Below are positions 7,989-14,607 of a stretch of 19,072 nucleotides of DNA, in pieces; positions within the stretch are counted from its first letter, which is position 1; every line of letters begins with the position of its first letter. The position numbers were made by a program, and so were the translations under genes. The DNA is taken from assembly GCA_004555145.1 (NCBI GenBank), contig SFJB01000019.1, forward strand, positions 1 to 19,072. Direction: 5' to 3'. The DNA comes from Bacteroidales bacterium (GTDB lineage: Bacteria > Bacteroidota > Bacteroidia > Bacteroidales > UBA932). Below the pieces are notes generated by a model. The model was not told where the DNA came from and did not search any database. It saw only the letters and a list, made by a program, of their open reading frames with translations.

Positions 7989-8971
7989 TACGGCATCCTC
8001 CTTAGCAAAAGTTTCACTAACATTTCGGCGAGCAGGCAGATGAGCGCAGCCAAAGCATACTTGCCGAAAAGCTCCTCATATACAGGGAAACTGTCCACGG
8101 TGGTGCGGGACTTTTCCATCTTGTTGATTTCCGAATAGATTTCCGCCAACTTCGTATTGTCGGTGGCTCGGAAGTATTTTCCTCCTGTGGTCTGTGCGAC
8201 CTGCCTGAGCAGATCCTCGTCGATTTCCACCTGCACGTTCTGGATTTCTACGCCCCACGGGGTCATCACCGGGTAAGGAGCCACTCCGTTAGCCCCCACT
8301 CCGATAGTGTAAACCCTTATACCATAGGTCTTTGCTATTTCAGCAGCAGTCAATGGAGACACTTCGCCGCAGTTGTTCACACCGTCAGTGAGAAGTATCA
8401 CAACCCTGCTCACGGCATCCGAATCCATAATCCTGGCGACAGCGGTGGCAAGGCCGTTTCCTATGGCTGTACCATCCTCGATGATGTCTGTCTGCACCTC
8501 CTTCATCATATTGATCAAGGTAGCGCGGTCCGTAGTCAAAGGGCACTGAGTATAGCTCTCCCCGGCGAACACGACTATTCCCATCCTGTCCGAAGGTCTC
8601 TGGGCTATGAACTCTATGGCGATATCCTTGGCGGCACTGATGCGGTCCGGCTTGAAATCACGGGCCAGCATACTGGTGGAGACATCCATTGCAAGGACTA
8701 TGTCTATGCCCTCCGTATTGATTTTCTGCAACTCTCCCGACGAACGGGGACGGGCAATGGCGACAATCATAAGCGAGAGCGCCACCAGACGCAGCAGATA
8801 AGGCAGATGGATGAAGATGGCGGCGGCACTCTTTCCGGACGAAGTCCAGGCGGCGAGAGAAGGCACCCTGAGATGGGCGCGCTTCCCGGCGAGCTCCCTA
8901 TAGACATAGAGTGCCAGAAGCAGCAGCGGAATCACCAGCAGCCAAAGTAGTGCGGGATACTCAAAGAACAT
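7988..8971 (-). CDS. batA: BatA, membrane-anchored von Willebrand A protein
   Basis: A 327-aa VWA protein when started at MFFEYPALLW (ATG 8969-8971). A start seven codons further upstream adds only basic residues and is less likely, because the chosen one opens directly into the hydrophobic segment typical of BatA. Membrane segments lie at about 5-23 and 56-73, with a third near the C-terminus (about 303-322). The MIDAS residues are complete: DVSTS with Asp96, Ser98 and Ser100, Thr168 in GTAIG, and Asp196 in TDG. The gene start overlaps the end of the BatX-like gene by 11 bases and its stop overlaps batB (TAATG). BatA and BatB probably form a membrane assembly acted on by MoxR; this is inference from family context. 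Confidence 0.93.
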   Translation of the reverse strand: MFFEYPALLWLLVIPLLLLALYVYRELAGKRAHLRVPSLAAWTSSGKSAAAIFIHLPYLLRLVALSLMIVAIARPRSSGELQKINTEGIDIVLAMDVSTSMLARDFKPDRISAAKDIAIEFIAQRPSDRMGIVVFAGESYTQCPLTTDRATLINMMKEVQTDIIEDGTAIGNGLATAVARIMDSDAVSRVVILLTDGVNNCGEVSPLTAAEIAKTYGIRVYTIGVGANGVAPYPVMTPWGVEIQNVQVEIDEDLLRQVAQTTGGKYFRATDNTKLAEIYSEINKMEKSRTTVDSFPVYEELFGKYALAALICLLAEMLVKLLLRRMP

Positions 8972-9914
8972 CTTTCTCCGGCTCCTCCCCAAGCCCGGTA
9001 TTATAGGTAGACATTACGAAACGTATGGCGAGAGGCAGTGCGGCCGCATTCTCCTCAGTGGAAGCGGAATGCTTTGCAAACTTCACGAAATCAGCAAGTT
9101 CAAAGAGCTCACGAGTGCTTGAAAGCAAGTCGGCATCAATCTCCTTGCACGGTTTCAGGGCATCGAAAAGTTCGGCCGTGGTCATTTCAGGAGCATCCAC
9201 GGCAAAGCGGTCCTCAATGTAGTATTTCAGGGCATCGGTGATGCCGGAATAATACTGCTTCTGCTTGTCCGGGGCCCAATACCTGTCGCCGCGGAACTTG
9301 TCCAGGCGCCTCAGGGCGACAATGTAGGCGGATTCATTTTCCTCTGTCTCCATTCCGGCCTTGCGGGCACGGTGGCGCTTCACGAGCCACACGATCAGCA
9401 CGACAATCGCTGCAAGGAGCAGGACGCCACCCAGATAAGGGAGCGTTTCCACGAAGGTCACAGGATAGCGCATCTGTCCCTTGATATCGTGGTACACAAA
9501 AGTTGCCGTGTCCACAGGCATAGTCCTGGCTTCAAAGCCGGCAGGCTCAAATACGAGCGTATCCACCTGACCGTCGGCTAGGCGCCTGAGTACATATATT
9601 TCCGGAAGCTCGTAGCTGCCCTCCTCGAACGGAGCCAGGGTGACACAGGCGCGTATGTCCATGCTTCCCGTTTTCCTATTCAGACTGAGGGTGTCCACGC
9701 GCCAACTCTTCACCAGCGCAAGAGTATCCTGAGGCAGGGCGGAGAAGTCCGGGAAGGCCAGACTCGTGCCGCTATCCACGTTCTCCAGTTCGAAACCGTA
9801 TTCGAGCTGGTCCGCAATCAGGATCGAATCCCTCTGCTGAAGGGGTTTCAGGAAAGCTTTTCCCTGAGGCACTATGGCCGACAGGACAAGCATGAATGTC
9901 AGCAACAGTCTCAT
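8961..9914 (-). CDS. BatX-like protein: exported domain, one membrane span, cytoplasmic helical (DUF4381-like) domain
   Basis: A 317-aa protein between the DUF58 and batA genes, the place where Bacteroidetes Bat loci carry a poorly described membrane protein. It has a signal peptide (MRLLLTFMLV..., to about residue 20), a beta-rich exported region (about 25-150), a membrane segment (158-178), a basic stop-transfer stretch KRHRARK, and a cytoplasmic helical domain (about 191-303) with YYSGITDALKYYIEDRF and LFELADFVKFAKHSAS. That last domain resembles the cytoplasmic end of BatD. I chose the ATG at 9912-9914 because it forms ATGA with the DUF58 stop and opens on the signal peptide; a longer frame upstream lies inside the DUF58 gene and has no membrane-targeting start. 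Function unknown; it probably links periplasmic and cytoplasmic parts of the Bat machine. Confidence 0.85.
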   Translation of the reverse strand: MRLLLTFMLVLSAIVPQGKAFLKPLQQRDSILIADQLEYGFELENVDSGTSLAFPDFSALPQDTLALVKSWRVDTLSLNRKTGSMDIRACVTLAPFEEGSYELPEIYVLRRLADGQVDTLVFEPAGFEARTMPVDTATFVYHDIKGQMRYPVTFVETLPYLGGVLLLAAIVVLIVWLVKRHRARKAGMETEENESAYIVALRRLDKFRGDRYWAPDKQKQYYSGITDALKYYIEDRFAVDAPEMTTAELFDALKPCKEIDADLLSSTRELFELADFVKFAKHSASTEENAAALPLAIRFVMSTYNTGLGEEPEKDVL

Positions 9915-10810
9915 CTCTTTTTGAACAAGGCCATCAACCCCTTCACGTAGTCGGAGTCCGTGGCTATATCTACATTGTCTATTCTGTATCTGTTGAACAG
10001 GCGGGTCTGGGCGGAAGCCATTTCGTCGTACCACCTGGCGTATGCGTCACGCACCTTGCGGCTGTCCGTATTCACCCACGCGCACTCGCCGCTCTCGCTG
10101 TCCTTCACGTGCACCAGCCCCACGGGGACGAGTCGCTGCTCGCGCGGGTCGTGAACCTTGATCACGCTCAGGTCGTGCCTGCCGGCGGCAATCTTCAGCG
10201 CGTCCTCGTACCTCGGCTGCCCCTGTGCATCCACGTCCACCAGGTCGCTCAGGAGGAAGGCGGTGCACTTCTTCTTTATCGCGTTGGTAAGGTAGCGCAG
10301 CGCGGCGCCTATGTCGGTGCCATCAGAACTCGGCTGGAGTTCCAGCATCTCGCGTATGATGTGAAGGAGATGGGAGCGGCCTTTTGCCGGCGGGATGAAC
10401 TTCTCCACCTTGTCGGAGAAGAAGAGCACACCCACCTTGTCGTTGTTGAGTATGGCGCTGTATGTGAGTACGGCAGCGATTTCGGCTATGCGCTCGCGCT
10501 TGTTCTGCACCCTGGTACCGAACAGGCCGGAGCGGCTCACGTCCACGAGCAGCACCACGGTGAGTTCCCTTTCCTCCTCGAACACCTTCACATACGGGGA
10601 ACGCAAACGGGCAGTGACGTTCCAGTCCATAGAGCGCACGTCGTCTCCCCACTGGTACTCGCGCACCTCGCTGAATGCCATACCACGCCCCTTGAAGGCC
10701 GAATGGTACTCACCCGCAAAGATCTGGTGGGAGAGAGCTTTCGTCCTTATTTCGATCTTCCTGACCTTTTTTAGCAGGTCCGAAGTCTTGCTATGGGACA
10801 ACGACGGCAT
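9911..10810 (-). CDS. DUF58 domain protein (VWA-like partner of MoxR)
   Basis: A 299-aa cytoplasmic protein with no membrane segment. The DUF58 signature is plain: SEVREYQWGDDVRSMDWNVT (residues 47-66), matching the family pattern REYxxGDDxRxxDW. It is followed by a VWA-like fold with DVSRS (Asp90, Ser92, Ser94) as a partial metal site. DUF58 proteins almost always sit next to a MoxR ATPase and are thought to be its substrate or adaptor. The start overlaps the moxR end by 20 bases, and the stop overlaps the next gene by four bases (ATGA), so it is part of the same coupled operon. A TTG three codons further in is a possible alternative start. Exact role unknown. Confidence 0.93.
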   Translation of the reverse strand: MPSLSHSKTSDLLKKVRKIEIRTKALSHQIFAGEYHSAFKGRGMAFSEVREYQWGDDVRSMDWNVTARLRSPYVKVFEEERELTVVLLVDVSRSGLFGTRVQNKRERIAEIAAVLTYSAILNNDKVGVLFFSDKVEKFIPPAKGRSHLLHIIREMLELQPSSDGTDIGAALRYLTNAIKKKCTAFLLSDLVDVDAQGQPRYEDALKIAAGRHDLSVIKVHDPREQRLVPVGLVHVKDSESGECAWVNTDSRKVRDAYARWYDEMASAQTRLFNRYRIDNVDIATDSDYVKGLMALFKKR

Positions 10811-11783
10811 TGATAATCTGCTCTATAATCTGCTCAGGCACGACATTTTCGGCCTCCGCCTCGTAGCTGAGCCCTATCCTGTGGCGAAGCACCTGAGGGC
10901 ATACCGCACGCACGTCCTCCGGAATCACATAGCCCCTGCGCTTGATGAAGGCGTATGCCTTTGCGGCCATCGAGAGGCTGATGCTGGCACGCGGGGATGC
11001 GCCGTAGGATATGAAATCCTTGATGGATGCGAGTCCGCAGTCCTCCGGGGTACGGGTCGCGTACACTATGTCCACGATGTATCTCTCGATCTTCTCGTCC
11101 ATATAAACGTCCCTGACCACTTCACGGGCGCGTATGATTTCTTCCGGGCTGACAACAGGCTGCGCTTTCGGGAAGACGCCGGAATTGTTCATGCGTATAA
11201 TGAGCTTTTCCTCATCCTTTTTCGGGTAATCCACAAGCACCTTGAGCATAAAACGGTCCACCTGAGCTTCAGGCAGAGGATAGGTGCCTTCCTGTTCTAT
11301 CGGGTTCTGGGTAGCCATTACCAGGAACGGCTCGGGCAGGGCGTAAGTCTGGTCGCCGAGAGTGACCTGATGCTCCTGCATTGCTTCGAGCAGGGCGGAC
11401 TGCACCTTCGCCGGGGCACGGTTTATCTCATCAGCGAGCACGAAGTTCGCGAATACCGGGCCCTTGTGCACCTCGAACTGCTCCTTCTTCTGGGAGTATA
11501 TGAGAGTACCGGTGACATCCGCAGGCAGGAGGTCCGGGGTGAACTGGATTCGGCTGAACTTGGCATTCACCGCTTTGGCCAGGGTGCTGATTGCCAGGGT
11601 CTTTGCAAGTCCCGGAACACCTTCGAGCAATATGTGTCCGCCGGCGAGCATAGCTATCATCAGATTCTCGACCAGATGCTTCTGTCCGACTATGACCTTG
11701 CCCATCTCAAGCGAAAGAAGATCGACGAACGCACTTTCCTTCTGAATGCGCTCATTGAGTTCCTTTATGTTTACACTTTCCAT
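10791..11783 (-). CDS. moxR: MoxR-family AAA+ ATPase
   Basis: A 330-aa ATPase and the first gene of the Bat operon. It has Walker A GVPGLAKT (55-62), Walker B VLADEINRAP (115-124), sensor-1 ATQNP (157-161) and a late SPRAS motif in the C-terminal helical domain; the EINRAP...EAMQE block is diagnostic of the MoxR subfamily. MoxR proteins act like chaperones on VWA-domain partners, here probably BatA, BatB and the DUF58 protein. The frame stays open 70 codons further upstream, but that extension runs through the divergent truA gene and lacks family similarity, so I chose the ATG at 11781-11783. truA begins only 24 bases away on the other strand. Confidence 0.95.
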   Translation of the reverse strand: MESVNIKELNERIQKESAFVDLLSLEMGKVIVGQKHLVENLMIAMLAGGHILLEGVPGLAKTLAISTLAKAVNAKFSRIQFTPDLLPADVTGTLIYSQKKEQFEVHKGPVFANFVLADEINRAPAKVQSALLEAMQEHQVTLGDQTYALPEPFLVMATQNPIEQEGTYPLPEAQVDRFMLKVLVDYPKKDEEKLIIRMNNSGVFPKAQPVVSPEEIIRAREVVRDVYMDEKIERYIVDIVYATRTPEDCGLASIKDFISYGASPRASISLSMAAKAYAFIKRRGYVIPEDVRAVCPQVLRHRIGLSYEAEAENVVPEQIIEQIINAVVVP

Positions 11784-11800
11784 ATATTTTGATATTTTTG
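11770..11800 (+). promoter_or_regulatory. Possible Bacteroidetes promoter for truA
   Basis: TATTTTTG at 11793-11800 matches the Bacteroidetes -7 consensus TAnnTTTG. Nineteen bases upstream, TTTA at 11770-11773 matches three of four bases of the -33 box TTTG. Transcription would begin at or within a few bases of the truA ATG (11808), so the message would be leaderless or nearly so. The -33 part lies inside the first codons of the divergent moxR gene. The region is AT-rich, so chance matches are possible. Confidence 0.45.
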
Positions 11801-11807
11801 CATTCGT

Positions 11808-12632
11808 ATGCGTTATTCCATCATTTTGTCTTACTGCGGAGCCGCATTTCACGGCTGGCAGATTCAAGCTGACGCTGTCAGCGTGCAGGAAGTCCTCGAG
11901 AAAGCCCTTTCGGTGCTTCTCAAGGAAAAAATCAGCGTGACCGGTGCGGGACGCACTGATACTGGCGTAAACGCCATCGGCTATACCGCCCACTTTGACT
12001 GCAGCACCGAGGCGGACACCCGCACTTTAACCTGCAAATTAAATGCCATCCTGCCTCGCGAACTTGCCGTCCTGTCAGTCAAGCGGGTCAGGGATGATTT
12101 CCACGCCCGTTTCGATGCAACCAAACGCGAATATACATATTATCTTCATAGGGTCAAAGACCCTTTCGTGGAAAGTTTTTCATATTTTTGTGCATATCCC
12201 GGGCTTGATTTCGACAAAATGAACAGGGTGGCGGCAAAACTTGTGGGGCGCAGGGATTTCCGCTGTTTCGAGAAGTCAGGCGCGGACAACAAGACCTCTA
12301 TATGCACGGTCTTCGAGGCCGTTTGGGTGCCATATGAGCCTACAGTACACGCAGCCAGGCGCCTGGACCAGGACGGAAAGCCCCTTGCAGACTACTGGTA
12401 TTTCCGCATCAGCGCGGACCGTTTCCTGAGGAATATGGTCAGGGCCGTAGTAGGCACGCTCATCGAGGTCGGCAGGGGCAAGCGCAGCGAGGAGAGTTTC
12501 TCAGAGCTGCTTCTGGATGCGGTTCCGGAAAGGGAGAAGAGCGTAATGCGTAGCTGCGCGGGGGAAAGTGTCCCTGGCCACGCCCTCTTTCTCTCCGATA
12601 TCGAGTACGATTCAGACAAATATCAAAAATAA
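11808..12632 (+). CDS. truA: tRNA pseudouridine(38-40) synthase TruA
   Basis: TruA converts uridines 38-40 in the anticodon stem-loop of many tRNAs to pseudouridine in the cytoplasm. The 274-aa protein has the usual family length. It starts with RYSIILSYCGAAFHGWQ and carries the catalytic motif GAGRTDTGVNA with Asp51, then KREYTYYL, the DFRCFEKSG block, and FLRNMVRAVVGTLIEVGRG near the end, all typical of the family. It starts 24 bases from the divergent moxR gene and probably has its own promoter in that gap. Seventy bases separate it from exbB, with a second promoter box, so it may be transcribed alone or read through. Confidence 0.97.
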   Translation: MRYSIILSYCGAAFHGWQIQADAVSVQEVLEKALSVLLKEKISVTGAGRTDTGVNAIGYTAHFDCSTEADTRTLTCKLNAILPRELAVLSVKRVRDDFHARFDATKREYTYYLHRVKDPFVESFSYFCAYPGLDFDKMNRVAAKLVGRRDFRCFEKSGADNKTSICTVFEAVWVPYEPTVHAARRLDQDGKPLADYWYFRISADRFLRNMVRAVVGTLIEVGRGKRSEESFSELLLDAVPEREKSVMRSCAGESVPGHALFLSDIEYDSDKYQK

Positions 12633-12636
12633 TTCG

Positions 12637-12644
12637 TATATTTG
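12637..12644 (+). promoter_or_regulatory. Bacteroidetes -7 promoter box upstream of exbB
   Basis: TATATTTG is a perfect match to TAnnTTTG and lies five bases after the truA stop, in the longest non-coding gap of the window (12633-12702). The predicted start of transcription is near 12650, leaving a leader of about 50 bases rich in A before the exbB ATG at 12703. No good TTTG appears 19-21 bases upstream, so only half of the consensus is met. It would drive exbB and the genes behind it. Confidence 0.55.
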
Positions 12645-12702
12645 CGTGATTGGGTAGTAGTGCCCGGAATTCGATACTCAGAAAACAAAATCAGCAGCGC
12701 GT

Positions 12703-13395
12703 ATGCTATTCACATTACTTCAGACAGAAATGTCCTACTCACTCTTCGAGATGGCCGCAAAAGGAGGTCCTCTGATGTGGGTGCTTTTGCTTCTTTCCAT
12801 AGTCGCAATCTACATCTTCGGCAAGAAATGGTGGGCAATCCGCCAGGCCGGCAAGATTGACAAGGACTTTATGATGGACATCAGGGATTATATCCACGAG
12901 GGCAAGATCAAGTCGGCTATGACCCTATGCACCAAATATGACACTCCGGTGGCCAGAATGGTGGAGGCCGGCCTTGCCAGGACAGGCAAGCCTCTCTCCG
13001 ACGTGCAGACTGCCGTAGAAAACGTGGGCAACGTCGAAGTGGCCAGGCTTGAGAAGGGTCTGCCTTATCTCGCCACCATAGCCGGCGGCGCTCCGATGAT
13101 AGGCTTCCTTGGCACGGTAATCGGTATGGTGCAGGCTTTCTTCAATATGTCCAACGCCGGCAACAACATCGACATCACCCTGCTCTCCGGCGGCATCTAC
13201 ACCGCGATGATCACCACTGTAGGCGGTCTCATCGTGGGCATTCTTGCATATTTCGGCTACAACTTCCTCTCCGCCAGGGTGTCCTCCCTGGTTTACAGTA
13301 TGGAAAGCGCAACCATCAAGCTCATAGACGCCATGAGCGAGCCGGTTGATGCGACGGCAAAAGGAGTAGCGTCCGAAGAAAACAAAGCGGAATAG
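12703..13395 (+). CDS. exbB: ExbB/TolQ/MotA-family proton channel protein
   Basis: A 230-aa inner-membrane protein that, with ExbD, turns the proton gradient into force on a TonB-type protein. Three membrane segments are visible (about 24-40, 120-145 and 165-190), with a cytoplasmic loop between the first two. The family motifs are the APMIGFLGTVIGMVQAF block (130-146) and GGIYTAMITTVGGL (163-176). The start at 12703 gives a short N-terminal stretch before SYSLFEMAAKGG, as in other Bacteroidetes ExbB proteins; Met10 (12730) is a second possible start. exbD follows after two bases. TolQ is the alternative name; there is no tolB or pal nearby, which favours the ExbB reading. Confidence 0.93.
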   Translation: MLFTLLQTEMSYSLFEMAAKGGPLMWVLLLLSIVAIYIFGKKWWAIRQAGKIDKDFMMDIRDYIHEGKIKSAMTLCTKYDTPVARMVEAGLARTGKPLSDVQTAVENVGNVEVARLEKGLPYLATIAGGAPMIGFLGTVIGMVQAFFNMSNAGNNIDITLLSGGIYTAMITTVGGLIVGILAYFGYNFLSARVSSLVYSMESATIKLIDAMSEPVDATAKGVASEENKAE

Positions 13396-13397
13396 CG

Positions 13398-13808
13398 ATG
13401 GCACTCAGGAGAATAACCAAGGCAGACCCGAACATTTCGATGTCCTCCATGACGGACATCGTGTTCCTGCTGCTCATCTTCTTCCTGGTGACTTCCACCC
13501 TGGTCAATCCCAACGCCCTGAAGCTCCTTCTGCCGAAGAGCACCGGGCAGGTTGGCGCAAAGGCCACGGTGAGCGTTTCCATCAAGGATTGGGGAGATGA
13601 CAAATACACCTATCACATCAACGGCGAGCAGCAGCCCGTTCCGTTCTCCGAGGTGGAGGATGAACTCGTGGACCTGCTCCAGAGCGAGGAGGACCCCACC
13701 TTCTCCATCTACTCCGACGAGAGTGTTCCCATCGGCGAGATCGTGCAGGTGATGAACATCGCCAAACGCAACCATTACAAGGTAATACTTGCAACCCAGG
13801 CCGAATAA
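13398..13808 (+). CDS. exbD: ExbD/TolR-family protein
   Basis: A 136-aa single-span membrane protein. The membrane segment (about 20-36) begins with MTDIVFLLLIFFLV, and Asp20 is the conserved acidic residue that carries protons at the ExbB interface. The rest (about 40-136) is a periplasmic domain with the usual VxIxxDxxVP-like end (FSIYSDESVPIGEIVQVMNIAK). It starts two bases after exbB, and the TonB-type gene starts 21 bases later. Only one exbD is present, whereas many Bacteroidetes clusters have two in a row. Confidence 0.93.
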   Translation: MALRRITKADPNISMSSMTDIVFLLLIFFLVTSTLVNPNALKLLLPKSTGQVGAKATVSVSIKDWGDDKYTYHINGEQQPVPFSEVEDELVDLLQSEEDPTFSIYSDESVPIGEIVQVMNIAKRNHYKVILATQAE

Positions 13809-13829
13809 CGGCATCAATTGGACTAATAA

Positions 13830-14606
13830 ATGAGAGAATCCCAAAGGACAGAAAGCAACAATGAGCGGCGTTCCACTCTGACCGGAATCATAATGACCCT
13901 GGCAGTGCACGTGGCGGCGTTCGTGCTGGTTTCGTTCACGGGACTCAAATACATCTACCCTCCGCCTGAGGAGCAGTCGATGCTGATCGACTTCAGCGTG
14001 GATATGGAAACGGTGGAGCAGAGCCGGGGCGTGGAGCCCAAAGCTGAGGAAGTGGACCTCAGCAGGCCGGTGGAACTTGCTCAGAGAAGCGAATCCCCCG
14101 TTGTCAGCGACACACCGAACCTTACTCCTGAGACCGCAGCGGACAATTTCGGGGACGTGGATGTTCCGGCACCGGAACCCCAGAAGCCGGCACTCGACCC
14201 GAGAGCGGCATTCCCTGGCATGGCAAAAAAGGACACAAGCCTCACCGCAGCCCACAGCGCCACCGAAAGTTCGGAGAATTTCAGGGCCGGCCAGCCGGAG
14301 GGAAATTCCGAGCGCAGCAGGACCGACGGCAAGCCGAACGCTCACATTCTTGGGCGCAACACCGTAGGCAACGTGCCCAGACCGGTTTACAACGAGCAGG
14401 AGAGCGGCACGGTCGTTGTAGATATTTGGGTGGACAATTATGGAAATGTAGTCAAGGCCGTCCCGGGAGGTGACGGCACCACGGTTATGAACAAAGCACT
14501 TCTTGCAGCAGCAAGGAAAGCGGCGCTTGAAACCCATTTCAATATGAGCAAAGACGCGCCTGCGATGCAGGAAGGCACAATTACGTATTATTTTAATCTC
14601 AAGTAA
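13830..14606 (+). CDS. tonB: TonB-family energy transducer
   Basis: A 258-aa protein with a short cytoplasmic N-terminus, one membrane segment (about 18-38), a disordered periplasmic linker (about 42-175) and a C-terminal TonB domain (about 176-258) with GTVVVDIWVDNYGNVVKA and an end of TITYYFNLK. His27 in TLAVH sits where the membrane helix of TonB has its SxxxH motif (Thr replacing Ser). The linker is acidic and Ser/Glu-rich and has fewer X-Pro repeats than classical TonB proteins. It completes the exbB-exbD-tonB set that would power TonB-dependent outer-membrane transporters, such as SusC-like glycan importers. A TolA-like role cannot be excluded. The next gene begins one base after its stop. 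Confidence 0.87.
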   Translation: MRESQRTESNNERRSTLTGIIMTLAVHVAAFVLVSFTGLKYIYPPPEEQSMLIDFSVDMETVEQSRGVEPKAEEVDLSRPVELAQRSESPVVSDTPNLTPETAADNFGDVDVPAPEPQKPALDPRAAFPGMAKKDTSLTAAHSATESSENFRAGQPEGNSERSRTDGKPNAHILGRNTVGNVPRPVYNEQESGTVVVDIWVDNYGNVVKAVPGGDGTTVMNKALLAAARKAALETHFNMSKDAPAMQEGTITYYFNLK

Positions 14607-14607
14607 A

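Noticed and set aside
10395..11792. Open frame of 465 codons on the + strand
   Set aside because: It is antisense to moxR and the DUF58 gene, both of which carry clear conserved motifs; the translated product has no family features.
11784..11993. N-terminal extension of MoxR by 70 residues
   Set aside because: The extension overlaps truA on the other strand and has no similarity to MoxR proteins, which begin near the ATG at 11783.
12633..12702. Small RNA or riboswitch in the truA-exbB gap
   Set aside because: The 70-base gap holds a promoter box and an A-rich leader, but no stem-loop or riboswitch motif I can recognise.
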